NCBI RefSeq assembly: GCF_019890725.1
Contig: NZ_JAINZZ010000017.1
Span: 62,001 to 126,000, forward strand
Length of the DNA: 64,000 nucleotides
Source of the DNA: Actinacidiphila acidipaludis
GTDB lineage: Bacteria; Actinomycetota; Actinomycetes; Streptomycetales; Streptomycetaceae
Direction: 5' to 3'
The notes below the pieces were generated by a model that did not search any database, was not told the origin of the DNA, and was given only the letters and a program-made list of their open reading frames with translations. Of this stretch, positions 55,114 through 63,292 are shown piece after piece; position 1 is the first letter of the stretch, and each line of letters opens with the position of its first letter. The translations under genes and the position numbers were made by a program.

Positions 55114-55911
55114 TCAGGCGGAGGCGCCGGAGCCCGTCCCGGCGTCACCGGCGGAGCGCCGGCGCCCGGCGAAGACGCCGAACCCGACACCGGCCGCGCC
55201 GACGACGATGCCGGCGATGCCCAGGCCGCGGGCCGTGTCGTCACTGCTGCTGCCGGACGACGCGGTGGCCGGAGCCTTGCCGTTCTTCGACGTGTCGCCG
55301 GCCGGGGCCGCGGCGGGAGTTCCGGCGGCACCCCCGCTCGTGCCGCCCGTGGCCGCCGCGGTGAGCGTCAGGCTGGGTGCCGGGTTCTGCGGCTCGGGCT
55401 GACCGGTCTGCGGCACCTCGATCCAGCGCACGATGTCGCCGTTGTCGTAGGTCTGCAGGGTCTTGAAGACCAGCGAGCCGGCGTCGTCGGGCAGCGGGCC
55501 GAGTGAGACGGGGAACTGCTGGAACTGCCCCGGCGCGATCTTCCCGCCCGTCCACACGATCTTGGTGACGGCCTGGTCGACGGTGCCGTCGTCGGTCTTC
55601 AGCGGGGTCGTCAGCTTGGACGTGGTGACCTGCGCCGTCCAGCCCGGGACCGGCTGCAGGGACACCGACGCGATCGGGTGGTCGGCCGGCAGGTTGACCT
55701 CCACCCGGACGGTGGACGCCTTGTCCTGCTCGTTCGGCACCTTGAACGCCACGGTGCTGTAGCTGCCCTTGGCGGCGGTGTTCGGCTGCACGGTGACATG
55801 GGCGAAGGCCGGCACGGCCGACAGCAGGACCACGCCGCCGGCGAGGGCGGCGACGGCCGCCGCACGGGTGCGCAACGGGGAACGGCGGGCAGGGATGCGA
55901 GAACCGCTCAT
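55114..55911 (-). CDS. YcnI-family (DUF1775) copper-binding membrane-anchored protein
   Basis: 265 residues from ATG 55911. A signal peptide ends FAHVTVQPNTAAKG, so the mature protein starts close to the copper-binding His typical of YcnI. The DUF1775 domain covers about 38-175, with PNEQDKASTVRVEVNLP and PVPGWTA. A Gly/Ser/Ala-rich linker and a C-terminal membrane helix with basic end (GRRRSAG) follow. YcnI of B. subtilis binds Cu(II) through this N-terminus. It is the first gene of the copper operon, and a 114-base gap separates it from sco. Confidence 0.9.
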   Translation of the reverse strand: MSGSRIPARRSPLRTRAAAVAALAGGVVLLSAVPAFAHVTVQPNTAAKGSYSTVAFKVPNEQDKASTVRVEVNLPADHPIASVSLQPVPGWTAQVTTSKLTTPLKTDDGTVDQAVTKIVWTGGKIAPGQFQQFPVSLGPLPDDAGSLVFKTLQTYDNGDIVRWIEVPQTGQPEPQNPAPSLTLTAAATGGTSGGAAGTPAAAPAGDTSKNGKAPATASSGSSSDDTARGLGIAGIVVGAAGVGFGVFAGRRRSAGDAGTGSGASA

Positions 55912-56385
55912 GGCTGTGATGTCTCCACGGTGGGATGGGAATCGGATCCGGGTGACGGGACCGCCGCCGCGCGGAACCGGGCCTGAGCCCGGCGACACGC
56001 CGGCGAGCCGAACCACTCCTCCCGACCGCGACCGCGACCGTGGCCGTGGCCGTGGCCCGGCACGTGACGCGCGGCACACACGGCACGGCGCAGGCGCGGG
56101 TCGCACGGCACGCGGAAGCGCCGGTCACCCACCTTCCGAACAGATCGGACAAGCAGGGCGAATATCGCCCAACTGGTACAGATCCATTGCGTGGTGGTGA
56201 CGTGTGCGCCGCGCGTCCGCGGCCGGGCGGCGCGCCCTCGGTCCGAGGGGGCGTCAGTGCCCGGCGGTGCGCGGTCACGTGGCCGGGCGGCGCGCGGGGC
56301 GGTGACGCCCGGCGCACGGACGGCGGGGGAGGAGCAGGGCGGGCCTGTGCGGTGACGTCACCTCACCCGTGGAGGACGTCGCGCG
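55912..56385. other. 474-base intergenic region upstream of the copper operon
   Basis: No convincing gene is present. The region should contain the promoter of the copper operon. An inverted repeat GGGCGA-ATA-TCGCCC lies at 56156-56170, about 245 bases before the ycnI-like start, and might be an operator. I see no CsoR- or CueR-type copper operator. The remainder is GC-rich with many CCGGGCGGCGCG repeats. Confidence 0.5.
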
Positions 56386-57123
56386 TCAGGCCGCCAGGAC
56401 GACCCGCGGTGGGCCGCGGCGCGCCACCGTGTGGCGCAGCCAGACCGTGCGGTGGCGGGCCGTGGTGGCCGGGACCGGGCGGGAAACGCCCGGGGACGGC
56501 ACCGCGGTGACGAGCACCGACAGCAGCGCGAACGCCCGCCGCAGCAGCAGCGCGAGTCCGGAGGCACCGCGGGCCAGCCGCCACAGGGCGGCCTCACCGC
56601 GCCGGAGTATCCAGCCCGCGACGACCGCTGCCAGCACGTGGCCGACGACCATGGGCAGCGAGCACAGGGAGTGGGCCATGGCCTCGGCCGCGCCCATGCC
56701 CGGCATCGCCGCCGCGCCGTGCGCGCCCTGTTCGAGCGACGCGCCGGAGGCGCCGGCCGCGCCGGAGGTGCCCGGTGCCCCCGCGACGGCGGCTGCCGGC
56801 GCACCGGAGGCCGCGCACACCTGACCGGCGTTGAAGACCGCGTGCAGGGCGAGTTGCCCGGCCGCGAGCACGCCCGCGATCGACGGCATCCGGCGCTCGC
56901 GGCCCGCCAGGGGCGCGGCCACCGCGAACACGGCGAGCCACCCCAGGGCCAGAGATCCCGGGGGGACCGAGCGGCCGGAGGCCAGGGTGTGTCCCGCCGC
57001 GGCCAGCACGACGCAGACCGCGGTGAACACCGCGGCCCTGAGCAGTCGCAGGCCGGCGCCGGCACGCACGGAGCCGGCTGGAGCGGGAGATGCCATGACG
57101 GGCGACATCATCTCACCCGCCAT
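56386..57123 (-). CDS. Multi-pass membrane protein with a Met/His-containing loop
   Basis: 245 residues from ATG 57123; ATG 57111, 57108 and 57096 are in-frame alternatives without a clear ribosome site. About five hydrophobic segments are visible. Between the third and fourth is an Ala/Gly-rich loop ending AAMPGMGAAEAMAHSLC, with several Met and His residues that could bind copper. The gene lies 474 bases upstream of the copper operon in the same direction, so a copper-related role is reasonable but unproven. The basic C-terminus has no recognisable domain. Confidence 0.72.
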   Translation of the reverse strand: MAGEMMSPVMASPAPAGSVRAGAGLRLLRAAVFTAVCVVLAAAGHTLASGRSVPPGSLALGWLAVFAVAAPLAGRERRMPSIAGVLAAGQLALHAVFNAGQVCAASGAPAAAVAGAPGTSGAAGASGASLEQGAHGAAAMPGMGAAEAMAHSLCSLPMVVGHVLAAVVAGWILRRGEAALWRLARGASGLALLLRRAFALLSVLVTAVPSPGVSRPVPATTARHRTVWLRHTVARRGPPRVVLAA

Positions 57124-57301
57124 CCGGGTGCGGCACAGTGGGTGACCGGCTCGCGGTAGTGCGCACCGAGTGTCCCTTTACACCGGTACGCCGGGCTTCC
57201 GCATCGGCCGAATGAGCGGCTTCACGTCAACACCACGCTTACGGAGTGCCCTTCGTGGCAATACGTATCCGTATGTCGAGCCGCAGCCAGGAGGCTGGAG
57301 C

Positions 57302-57745
57302 ATGAGCATCTGGTGGTCACTCCATTTGCGGCGCGAGGCTGCGAGCGTTCCGCTGGCCAGGCGACTTCTGCAGGGGACCATGGAGACGGCCGGGGTCCAC
57401 CCCGACATCTCCTTCGACCTCTCGGTGGCTCTCACCGAAGCCTGTGCGAACGCCGTCGAACACGCCGGGACGGCGACCGGATACAGCGTCACCGCGCAGA
57501 TCGACGGTGACCGCTGCCGTATCGAGGTGGCCGACTCGGGACCGGGTCTTCCCCGCGACCGGTTCCGCCCTCCCGCCCGGAGCGCGCCCCACCGGGGCGC
57601 GTACGCCGAGCACGGACGCGGACTCATCCTGATCGAAGCCCTCGTGGATCACGTCCACTTCCACGACCGGCCGGGGCACGGCACGGTCGTGGCGTTCGAC
57701 AAAGTGCTGAAGTGGCGGGACGACGTCCTGCTCACCGCGTCGTAG
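57302..57745 (+). CDS. Anti-sigma-factor-type ATP-binding protein (HATPase, RsbW/SpoIIAB-like)
   Basis: 147 residues from ATG 57302, with AGGAGG 8 bases upstream. It is a single GHKL ATPase domain: N-box TEACANAVEHA (Asn50), G1 box VADSGPGLP, and G2 box EHGRGLILI. Streptomyces has dozens of such kinases that bind a sigma factor or phosphorylate an anti-anti-sigma protein. The SpoIIE-type phosphatase at 59647 could belong to the same switch. No sigma or anti-anti-sigma gene is adjacent. The upstream region has an ATACGTAT palindrome at 57261-57268. Confidence 0.87.
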   Translation: MSIWWSLHLRREAASVPLARRLLQGTMETAGVHPDISFDLSVALTEACANAVEHAGTATGYSVTAQIDGDRCRIEVADSGPGLPRDRFRPPARSAPHRGAYAEHGRGLILIEALVDHVHFHDRPGHGTVVAFDKVLKWRDDVLLTAS

Positions 57746-57905
57746 CCTGACGCCGCGCCACGGCCGCCGCCCACCGGGCGACGGCCGCGACGACACGCGA
57801 AGAAACCCGACCGCACGTGCTGACGTCCGACGGCACGCGATGCCCTGCCACGACGTGGGACGGCGCACGTGACGGCACACGTGACGACGGGTAGGGAGCG
57901 TGCGG

Positions 57906-59396
57906 TCAGCCGCGCAGGCCGGCCATCCACGCCTCGACCTCGTCGGCCTGACGCGGCAGCTCCGCCGAGAGGTTCCGGTTGCCGTCCTCGGTGACGAGGA
58001 TGTCGTCCTCGATCCGCACGCCGATGCCGCGGTACTCCTCCGGCACGGTCAGGTCGTCGGCCTGGAAGTACAGGCCGGGCTCCACGGTGAGCACCATGCC
58101 GGGCTCCAGCGTGCAGTCCACGTACGTCTCGGTGCGGGCCTGGGCGCAGTCGTGCACGTCGAGGCCGAGCATGTGGCCGGTGCCGTGCAGGGTCCAGCGG
58201 CGCTGCAGGGCGAGTTCGAGCACCCGCTCGGCCGGGCCCTCCAGCAGACCCCACTCCACCAGCTTCTCGGCGAGCACCCGCTGCGACGCCTCGTGGAAGT
58301 CGCGGTAGGCGGCGCCCGGCTTGACCGCCTCGATGCCGGCCTGCTGCGCCTCGTACACCGCGTCGTAGATCTTGCGCTGCAGCGGGGTGAAGGTGCCGTT
58401 GATCGGCAGGGTGCGGGTGACGTCCGCGGTGTAGAGGGAGTCGGTCTCGACGCCGGCGTCGAGCAGCAGCAGCTCGCCGGAGCGGACCGGGCCGTCGTTG
58501 CGCACCCAGTGCAGGGTGGTGGCGTGCGGTCCGGCCGCGCAGATGGAGCCGTAGCCGACGTCGTTGCCCTCGACCCGGGCGCGCAGGAAGAAGGTGCCCT
58601 CGATGTAGCGCTCCGAAGTGGCCTCGGCCCGGTCCAGGACCTTCACGACGTCCTCGAAGCCGCGCGCGGTGGAGTCGCATGCCTTCTGCAGCTCGCCGAT
58701 CTCGAACGCGTCCTTGATCAGCCGCAGTTCGGAGAGGAAGACCTTCAGCTCGGCGTCCCGCTCCGCGGTCACCTTGTCGGCGAGGGCGGCCTCGACGCCG
58801 GCGTCGTGACCGCGGACCACGCGGACCGGGCCGGTGGCCTCGCGCAGCGTGTCGGCGGCCTTGCGGACGTCCTTGCAGGGCAGCCCGAGGAGCTGCTCGG
58901 CCTCGGTGAGGCTGTTGCGCCGGCCGACCCACAGCTCGCCCTGGCCGTCGAGCCAGAACTCGCCGTTCTCCCGGTTCGAGCGCGGCAGCAGGTACGCGGT
59001 GGCCTCGTGCCCGCCCCCGGCCAGCGGCTCCAGGACCAGGACGGCGTCCTGCGTCTGGTCGCCGGTGAGGTGCACGTACTCGGTGGACGCGCGGAACGGG
59101 TACTCGGTGTCGTTGGAGCGGGTGCGCAGGTTGCCCGCGGGCACCACAATCCGCTCGCCGGGGAAGCGCGCGGACAGCGCGGCGCGGCGGACGGCGGCGA
59201 ACGACGCCTGGGGGAGCGGCGTGAGTCCGGTCCGCTCGGTGTCCGCCCAGCCGGACTTCATGACGGCGGCCAGCTCGTCGGACACCGCGGGGTAGAGCCC
59301 GTTCTTGCGCTGCTTGATGGGCTTGTCCTGCGCGTCCTGCGCGTCCAGCTCGCCGTCCGCGCTCCGCGCGTCCTGCTGGTCCTGGGCCTCCGCCAC
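57906..59396 (-). CDS. pepP: Xaa-Pro aminopeptidase (aminopeptidase P)
   Basis: 496 residues from GTG 59396, chosen because GAGGAGG lies 6 bases upstream; ATG 59429 is in frame but has no ribosome site. Aminopeptidase P removes an N-terminal residue before proline. The creatinase-like N-domain is followed by the pita-bread domain. The five metal ligands are visible: Asp in LLLDAGVE, Asp in YTADVTRT, His in HGTGHMLGL, Glu in LTVEPGLYF and Glu in VRIEDDI. The first 50 residues are rich in Gln, Asp and Ala and look unstructured. It is a cytoplasmic dimanganese enzyme. Confidence 0.93.
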   Translation of the reverse strand: MAEAQDQQDARSADGELDAQDAQDKPIKQRKNGLYPAVSDELAAVMKSGWADTERTGLTPLPQASFAAVRRAALSARFPGERIVVPAGNLRTRSNDTEYPFRASTEYVHLTGDQTQDAVLVLEPLAGGGHEATAYLLPRSNRENGEFWLDGQGELWVGRRNSLTEAEQLLGLPCKDVRKAADTLREATGPVRVVRGHDAGVEAALADKVTAERDAELKVFLSELRLIKDAFEIGELQKACDSTARGFEDVVKVLDRAEATSERYIEGTFFLRARVEGNDVGYGSICAAGPHATTLHWVRNDGPVRSGELLLLDAGVETDSLYTADVTRTLPINGTFTPLQRKIYDAVYEAQQAGIEAVKPGAAYRDFHEASQRVLAEKLVEWGLLEGPAERVLELALQRRWTLHGTGHMLGLDVHDCAQARTETYVDCTLEPGMVLTVEPGLYFQADDLTVPEEYRGIGVRIEDDILVTEDGNRNLSAELPRQADEVEAWMAGLRG

Positions 59397-59507
59397 GTCC
59401 TGCCTCCTCAGATGAACCTTTCGTCCCATCGTATGGGGGCGTGCCGTGGAGGGAAGACGGCCTCGTCACCGGGATCCGGCGGGGCGGCGGATGTGCCGAG
59501 CGGCGCC

Positions 59508-59598
59508 GGTCGCGGGTCGCGCCGGCGGTGGTGGGGCGCGCCGGTGGTGGCGGGTCGCGGATCGCGCCTGTCGTGGGGGGGCGCGGGTCGCGCCCATG
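59508..59598. repeat. Imperfect GC-rich repeats between pepP and the phosphatase gene
   Basis: The unit CGGGTCGCG(C/G) with flanking GGCGCG or GTGGTGG recurs at least three times within 90 bases. The 250-base gap (59397-59646) otherwise shows no gene; it contains the pepP promoter. Confidence 0.55.
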
Positions 59599-59646
59599 GC
59601 GTCCGTCGCCCGGGCCGAGCCGGCCGCACAGCCCCTCTACGGCGGC

Positions 59647-61179
59647 TCAGTCGAAGCGGGCGACCAGCAGGACCAGGTCCTCCACCCCGTCGGCGGTGTC
59701 CAGGCCGTCGGGCAGCACGGTCCGCACGACGTGGTCGGCGAGCCGCTCGGGATCCGCGCGGACGGGCCGCGGGGCGTTCTGCGCGGCGGCGTGCAGCCGG
59801 GCGAAGGCGCGGTCGGCCGGTTCACCGGTGCGGTGCAGCAGCCCGTCGGTGTAGAGCAGCAGGCTCTCCCCGGGCCGCACGGTCAGCTCGGTGCTGGGCG
59901 CCTCCCAGCAGCTCAGCATGTTCAGCGGCGCGGACAGCGACGTCTCCACGAACTCGCAGCGCCGGTCGCCGACGACCAGAGGCGGGCAGTGCCCGGCCCC
60001 GGCCAGCGTCAGCGTGCGGCTCCCGCCGCCCGGACGCGAACCCGTGCCCGGGTCCGGGGCCGCGGCGTACGCGAACAGGGCCGTCGCCGAGCGGGCGGGC
60101 TCGGTCAGCCGCAGCAGCAGTTCCAGGTCGGAGAGCACCGCGACCGGGTCCTCGCCCTCCATCACCGCGTACGCGCGCAGGCTCGCCCGCAGCCGGCCCA
60201 TCGCGGCGACCGCGGCGGGGCCGGCGCCCGTCACCCCGCCGACGGCCAGGCCCAGCGCCCCCTCGGGCAGTGGCAGGGCGTCGTACCAGTCGCCGCCGCC
60301 GCGCGGCCCGCTGGTGTGGCGTACCGCCAGCCGCAGTCCGGGGACGCGCGGCAGCCGGGCGGGCAGCAGCTCGGCGGCGAGCGCGGACGTCACGGCCCGG
60401 GCGCGGCCGAGGGTCAGGCAGCGGGCGAGGTGCTCGGTGGCGTAGCGCAGATAGAGGCCGATCAGCCGGCGCCGGTCCTCGGCGGGCTCGGCCGCCTCGT
60501 CGTAGAACCACACCGCGGTGCCGAGGCGTCCGGGCGCCTCGGCGCTGAGCGGCAGCGCGTAGCTGGCGCCCAGGCCGAGCTGGCGGGCGACCTCGCGGTG
60601 CCGCGGGGTCAGGCCGGGCTCGCGCAGCAGGTCGTGGTGCACCACCTCGCCGCGGGCGCCGTCACCGCCGTCCAGGGCGTCACGGGCGTCGTCGGCACAC
60701 GGCTCGGAACAGGCGTCGGGGTGCGGCGCGTCGAAGGGCGCGTGGTGCGGGACGGTCTCCAGCGCGCCGAGGTCGCAGTGGTCGAGGCCGAGTCCCACGG
60801 TCGTGTCCGGCCCGAGGCCGTCCGCGGGCTCCAGCGCGATCAGGCCGCGGCGCGCGCCCACCAGGGTGGCGCCCGCGCGCAGCACCTCGTTGAGCGCGTC
60901 GTCGAGTTCCGCGGTGCGGGCGAGCTGTTCGGTCAGTTCGTGCAGCAGTGACAGATCGCACACCCAGGCGGCCAGCCGGTCCTGGACGGCCAGGGTGTGA
61001 TCGGGCGTGCCCGGCGGCGCCAGGGCCGCGGTCACCGGGCCGGAAGCCGCAGGTGGGACGGGCAGCGCGGGCGAGGGGACGACGGGGGTCGTCAGGGCGG
61101 CCGCAGCGGCGTCAGTGTGCGCCTGGGCCGGAGGAGGCGGCTCGGTTCCGGCCACTTTTCTGACGTGGGCCGGGCTCAT
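59647..61179 (-). CDS. SpoIIE/PP2C-type phosphatase with a GAF-like sensor domain
   Basis: 510 residues from ATG 61179, with GGAAG 9 bases upstream; TTG 61218 is an alternative. The first 65 residues are Pro/Ala-rich. A GAF-like domain covers about 75-265 (LLHELTEQLARTAELDDALN at its start). The SpoIIE phosphatase domain follows (about 280-505), with GGDWYDALPL and YTDGLLHRTG. At the metal-binding motif GDVxGxG this protein has AVGGVTGAG, so one Asp is Gly, and the final DDxxLLV reads EDLVLLV. Activity may be reduced. Such enzymes act on anti-anti-sigma proteins. Confidence 0.87.
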   Translation of the reverse strand: MSPAHVRKVAGTEPPPPAQAHTDAAAAALTTPVVPSPALPVPPAASGPVTAALAPPGTPDHTLAVQDRLAAWVCDLSLLHELTEQLARTAELDDALNEVLRAGATLVGARRGLIALEPADGLGPDTTVGLGLDHCDLGALETVPHHAPFDAPHPDACSEPCADDARDALDGGDGARGEVVHHDLLREPGLTPRHREVARQLGLGASYALPLSAEAPGRLGTAVWFYDEAAEPAEDRRRLIGLYLRYATEHLARCLTLGRARAVTSALAAELLPARLPRVPGLRLAVRHTSGPRGGGDWYDALPLPEGALGLAVGGVTGAGPAAVAAMGRLRASLRAYAVMEGEDPVAVLSDLELLLRLTEPARSATALFAYAAAPDPGTGSRPGGGSRTLTLAGAGHCPPLVVGDRRCEFVETSLSAPLNMLSCWEAPSTELTVRPGESLLLYTDGLLHRTGEPADRAFARLHAAAQNAPRPVRADPERLADHVVRTVLPDGLDTADGVEDLVLLVARFD

Positions 61180-61747
61180 GGCCGGGAACTTCCGGCCGCC
61201 GTCCGTCGGATGGGGCAATCAGCGCTTTTCCTCCGCATTGCGCGGAGCATCTGCGTGAATAGCATCGCAAACCCCCATGTCGTGCTGCGCCGCTATCGAG
61301 GAACCCACTTCTACACGCACGATTGTGGGCATGTCCAGGATTGTCCTGGTGCGGTAAATGGTGTCGGAGTCTTGCGGCCGCGCGGTCGGGGGTCGTAGGT
61401 TGGCTGAAAACCGCCACCCCCGGTCTATGCGCACGGTCGACTGATCCCAGCCAACAGCGCGTCATATCGCGGGTGATGGGTAGGAACCCGAAGTCACGCT
61501 CAAGCGTCGTAGTACGTGAACAGTTGACGGCCGACCCAACCCCGAGTGGTGAGGGGTGCTGTGCTCGTCCGGGACCGTACCTGGGCCCCGCCTGCACTGG
61601 ATGCACGAAGCGCCTTGCGAGCGCCACCCTCCGCCACATTCCACGCTCGGCTGGCAGCGTGATGCGCTGCCTCGAATGCGGTGTGCTCGACAGTTACGTT
61701 GTGTAATGGGCAGATCCCTGGGCGTTAACGGAAAGGAACGAGCGCTG
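61180..61747. other. 568-base gene-free divergent region
   Basis: This gap lies between the divergent phosphatase and Prim-Pol genes. Its GC content is lower than that of the neighbours, and none of its frames has chromosomal codon bias. A perfect inverted repeat GGCAGCG-TGATG-CGCTGCC is at 61653-61671. The sequence near 61680-61705 (ACAGTTACGTTGTGTA) is AT-rich and may be a promoter. No tRNA or known RNA could be recognised. Confidence 0.55.
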
Positions 61748-62431
61748 ATGCGCGAGATCCTCGGAAGGCGACGCAAGCTCTCCCTGAAGCGAGAGGGGCG
61801 AACCGCGTACCGCAACGCGGCGCTCATGTACGCCGAGCACTGGCAGTGGCGCGTGGTACCCGGAGTGGGCTACGGCAAGCCGGCCGGCAGGCGGGCCCCG
61901 AGCGGGCAGCAGTGTGCCTGCCCGCGGCCGAACTGCCCGGTGCCCGGGGCCCATCCGCTCGACCCCGGACTCCTCGCCGCGACCCACGACCCGCGGATGG
62001 TCCGCTGGTGGTGGACCCGCAGGCAGGACGCCCCGATCGTGCTGGCCACCGGCGACAAGGTCTCGGCCGCGAGCCTGCCGGCGTCCGCGGGCGCCGACGC
62101 GCTGTCCGCGCTCGAGCACTTCGGCTTCCGGCTCGGGCCGGTGGTCGCGACTCCCACCCGCTACTACTTCCTCGTGGCCCCCTATTCGCTGGACGAACTC
62201 GGCGAACTCCTCGACAGCCAGGACTGGGTGCCCACGTCACTGCGCTACCACGGCGACGGCGGCTATGTGCCGCTGCCGACACGCGACGGCACCGCCCAGC
62301 TGCACTGGGTACGGCCGCCGGCGGTGGAGAAGGAGACGTGCCGGCCGTGGCTGCCGCCGATCGACACCCTGGTCGACGCCCTGGTCCGCGCGGGCCGCAC
62401 GGCGCCCGACGGGGACCGGCTGCGTTTCTGA
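61748..62431 (+). CDS. Stand-alone bifunctional primase/polymerase (Prim-Pol) N-terminal-domain protein
   Basis: 227 residues from ATG 61748 (AAAGGA upstream at a slightly long distance); ATG 61706 is in frame without a ribosome site. The Prim-Pol domain is recognisable from NAALMYAEHWQWRVVPGVG, CACPRPNCPVPGAHPLDP, RMVRWWW, PIVLATG and LGPVVATPTRYYFLVAP. Where active family members have an Asp-containing FDVxDVP-type strand, this one reads KVSAASLP, so catalysis is doubtful. No helicase domain or mobile element is attached. Such proteins are common in Streptomyces as chromosomal genes of unknown role. A hairpin follows. Confidence 0.83.
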   Translation: MREILGRRRKLSLKREGRTAYRNAALMYAEHWQWRVVPGVGYGKPAGRRAPSGQQCACPRPNCPVPGAHPLDPGLLAATHDPRMVRWWWTRRQDAPIVLATGDKVSAASLPASAGADALSALEHFGFRLGPVVATPTRYYFLVAPYSLDELGELLDSQDWVPTSLRYHGDGGYVPLPTRDGTAQLHWVRPPAVEKETCRPWLPPIDTLVDALVRAGRTAPDGDRLRF

Positions 62432-62451
62432 ACGGCGCCACGATCTGACCC

Positions 62452-62483
62452 GACAGGCGCCCTGCCACGGCGGGGCGCCTGTC
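62452..62483 (+). terminator. Hairpin terminator after the Prim-Pol gene
   Basis: GACAGGCGCC (62452-62461) and GGCGCCTGTC (62474-62483) form a perfect 10-bp stem with a 12-base loop, 20 bases past the stop codon. No T-run follows. Confidence 0.7.
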
Positions 62484-62603
62484 TCGGCTGGCCTCGTACG
62501 GTCGAGGGGACGCCTCGCGCGGCGGGGATAATGTCCCGTTTCGCGCCGAAGTGTTCGCTATGTTCGGTGTGCGGGACCGAGACCGGATCCGACACGAGCG
62601 CAG

Positions 62604-62825
62604 GTGAGCCAGGTGCATTCGCAGCAGCGGCCGGACGACTCGACGCCCGGCGGTCCGCGGCGGCCGGAGGGGCTCCGCAGGGTCGCCGTCGCCAGCGTCG
62701 TCGCGCTCGCGGTCGTGCTGCCCCTGGGACTGACGACGGCGGGCCCGCAGCGGGTGGCCCGGCACGACAAGGCCCGGTCGCTGACGACGGGGGATGCATC
62801 AGCGACCGGGCTGTTTAAACGGTAA
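62604..62825 (+). CDS. Small hypothetical protein with one hydrophobic segment
   Basis: 73 residues from GTG 62604 (GTG 62613 is also possible). The first 27 residues are polar (QQRPDDSTPGGPRRPEG). A hydrophobic segment follows (VAVASVVALAVVLPLGL), then a short basic tail ending GLFKR. Third codon positions are almost all G or C up to the last few codons, which supports real coding. It may be a membrane peptide or the remains of a signal-anchored protein. I do not recognise it, and no strong ribosome site is present. Confidence 0.5.
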   Translation: MSQVHSQQRPDDSTPGGPRRPEGLRRVAVASVVALAVVLPLGLTTAGPQRVARHDKARSLTTGDASATGLFKR

Positions 62826-63292
62826 CAAGAGTTCGTCCGAACGCAAATTCCCTCGTGGGCCGGTCAGGCCGATTCCCCGGTGTTTTCTGGGGACTTGTGA
62901 GCGGGATCACTGACCGACCGCTCAGTCGGCACCCCCGTTCGGGGGTGGTGGCGACGCCTGGGCGCCCCGCCGGCATCAGGGGTCCCTGGGGCAACAGTCG
63001 CCTCAGAGAAGGCTGTTGAGGGCGTGGTGCGGCGAGCCGTGGGTGGCCGTTGCGCCCGCGGTGGGCGCTGCTGCCAGGGTGACCGGCGTGGTCGCGGGGG
63101 CCGTTGCTGCGGGGGTGACGGCCGGCTCCCGGCCGCACCCCCGCGGCAATCCCTGATGCGTCCCGCGTCCCGCGTCACAGCGCGGCCGGCCGCCCGGCCG
63201 AGGAGATTCGGCCGGACCCGGCTGCGTCCTGCTGGACCCGGCTGCTTTCGGCTGGGTACGGCCCGGCGCGGCTGGATACGGCTGGGCGTTGC
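62826..63292. other. 467-base gap with paired hairpins, no firm gene
   Basis: Two hairpins stand next to each other: CCGAC/GTCGG just before 62930, then CACCCCC (62930-62936) GTTC GGGGGTG (62941-62947). A minus-strand frame ending at 63003 has good codon bias for about 48 codons but no credible start. Degenerate repeats of CGGCTGG(A/G)TACGG occupy 63220-63290. Confidence 0.5.

Noticed and set aside
57841..57900. Repeated CACGTGACGGC motifs upstream of pepP's end
   Set aside because: They contain CACGTG but lack the flanking bases of parS; they are short GC-rich repeats only.
63003..63150. Minus-strand stretch with good codon bias ending in HHALNSLL
   Set aside because: No credible start codon or ribosome site, and low-complexity Ala/Thr/Pro content; it could be the end of a decayed gene but cannot be supported.
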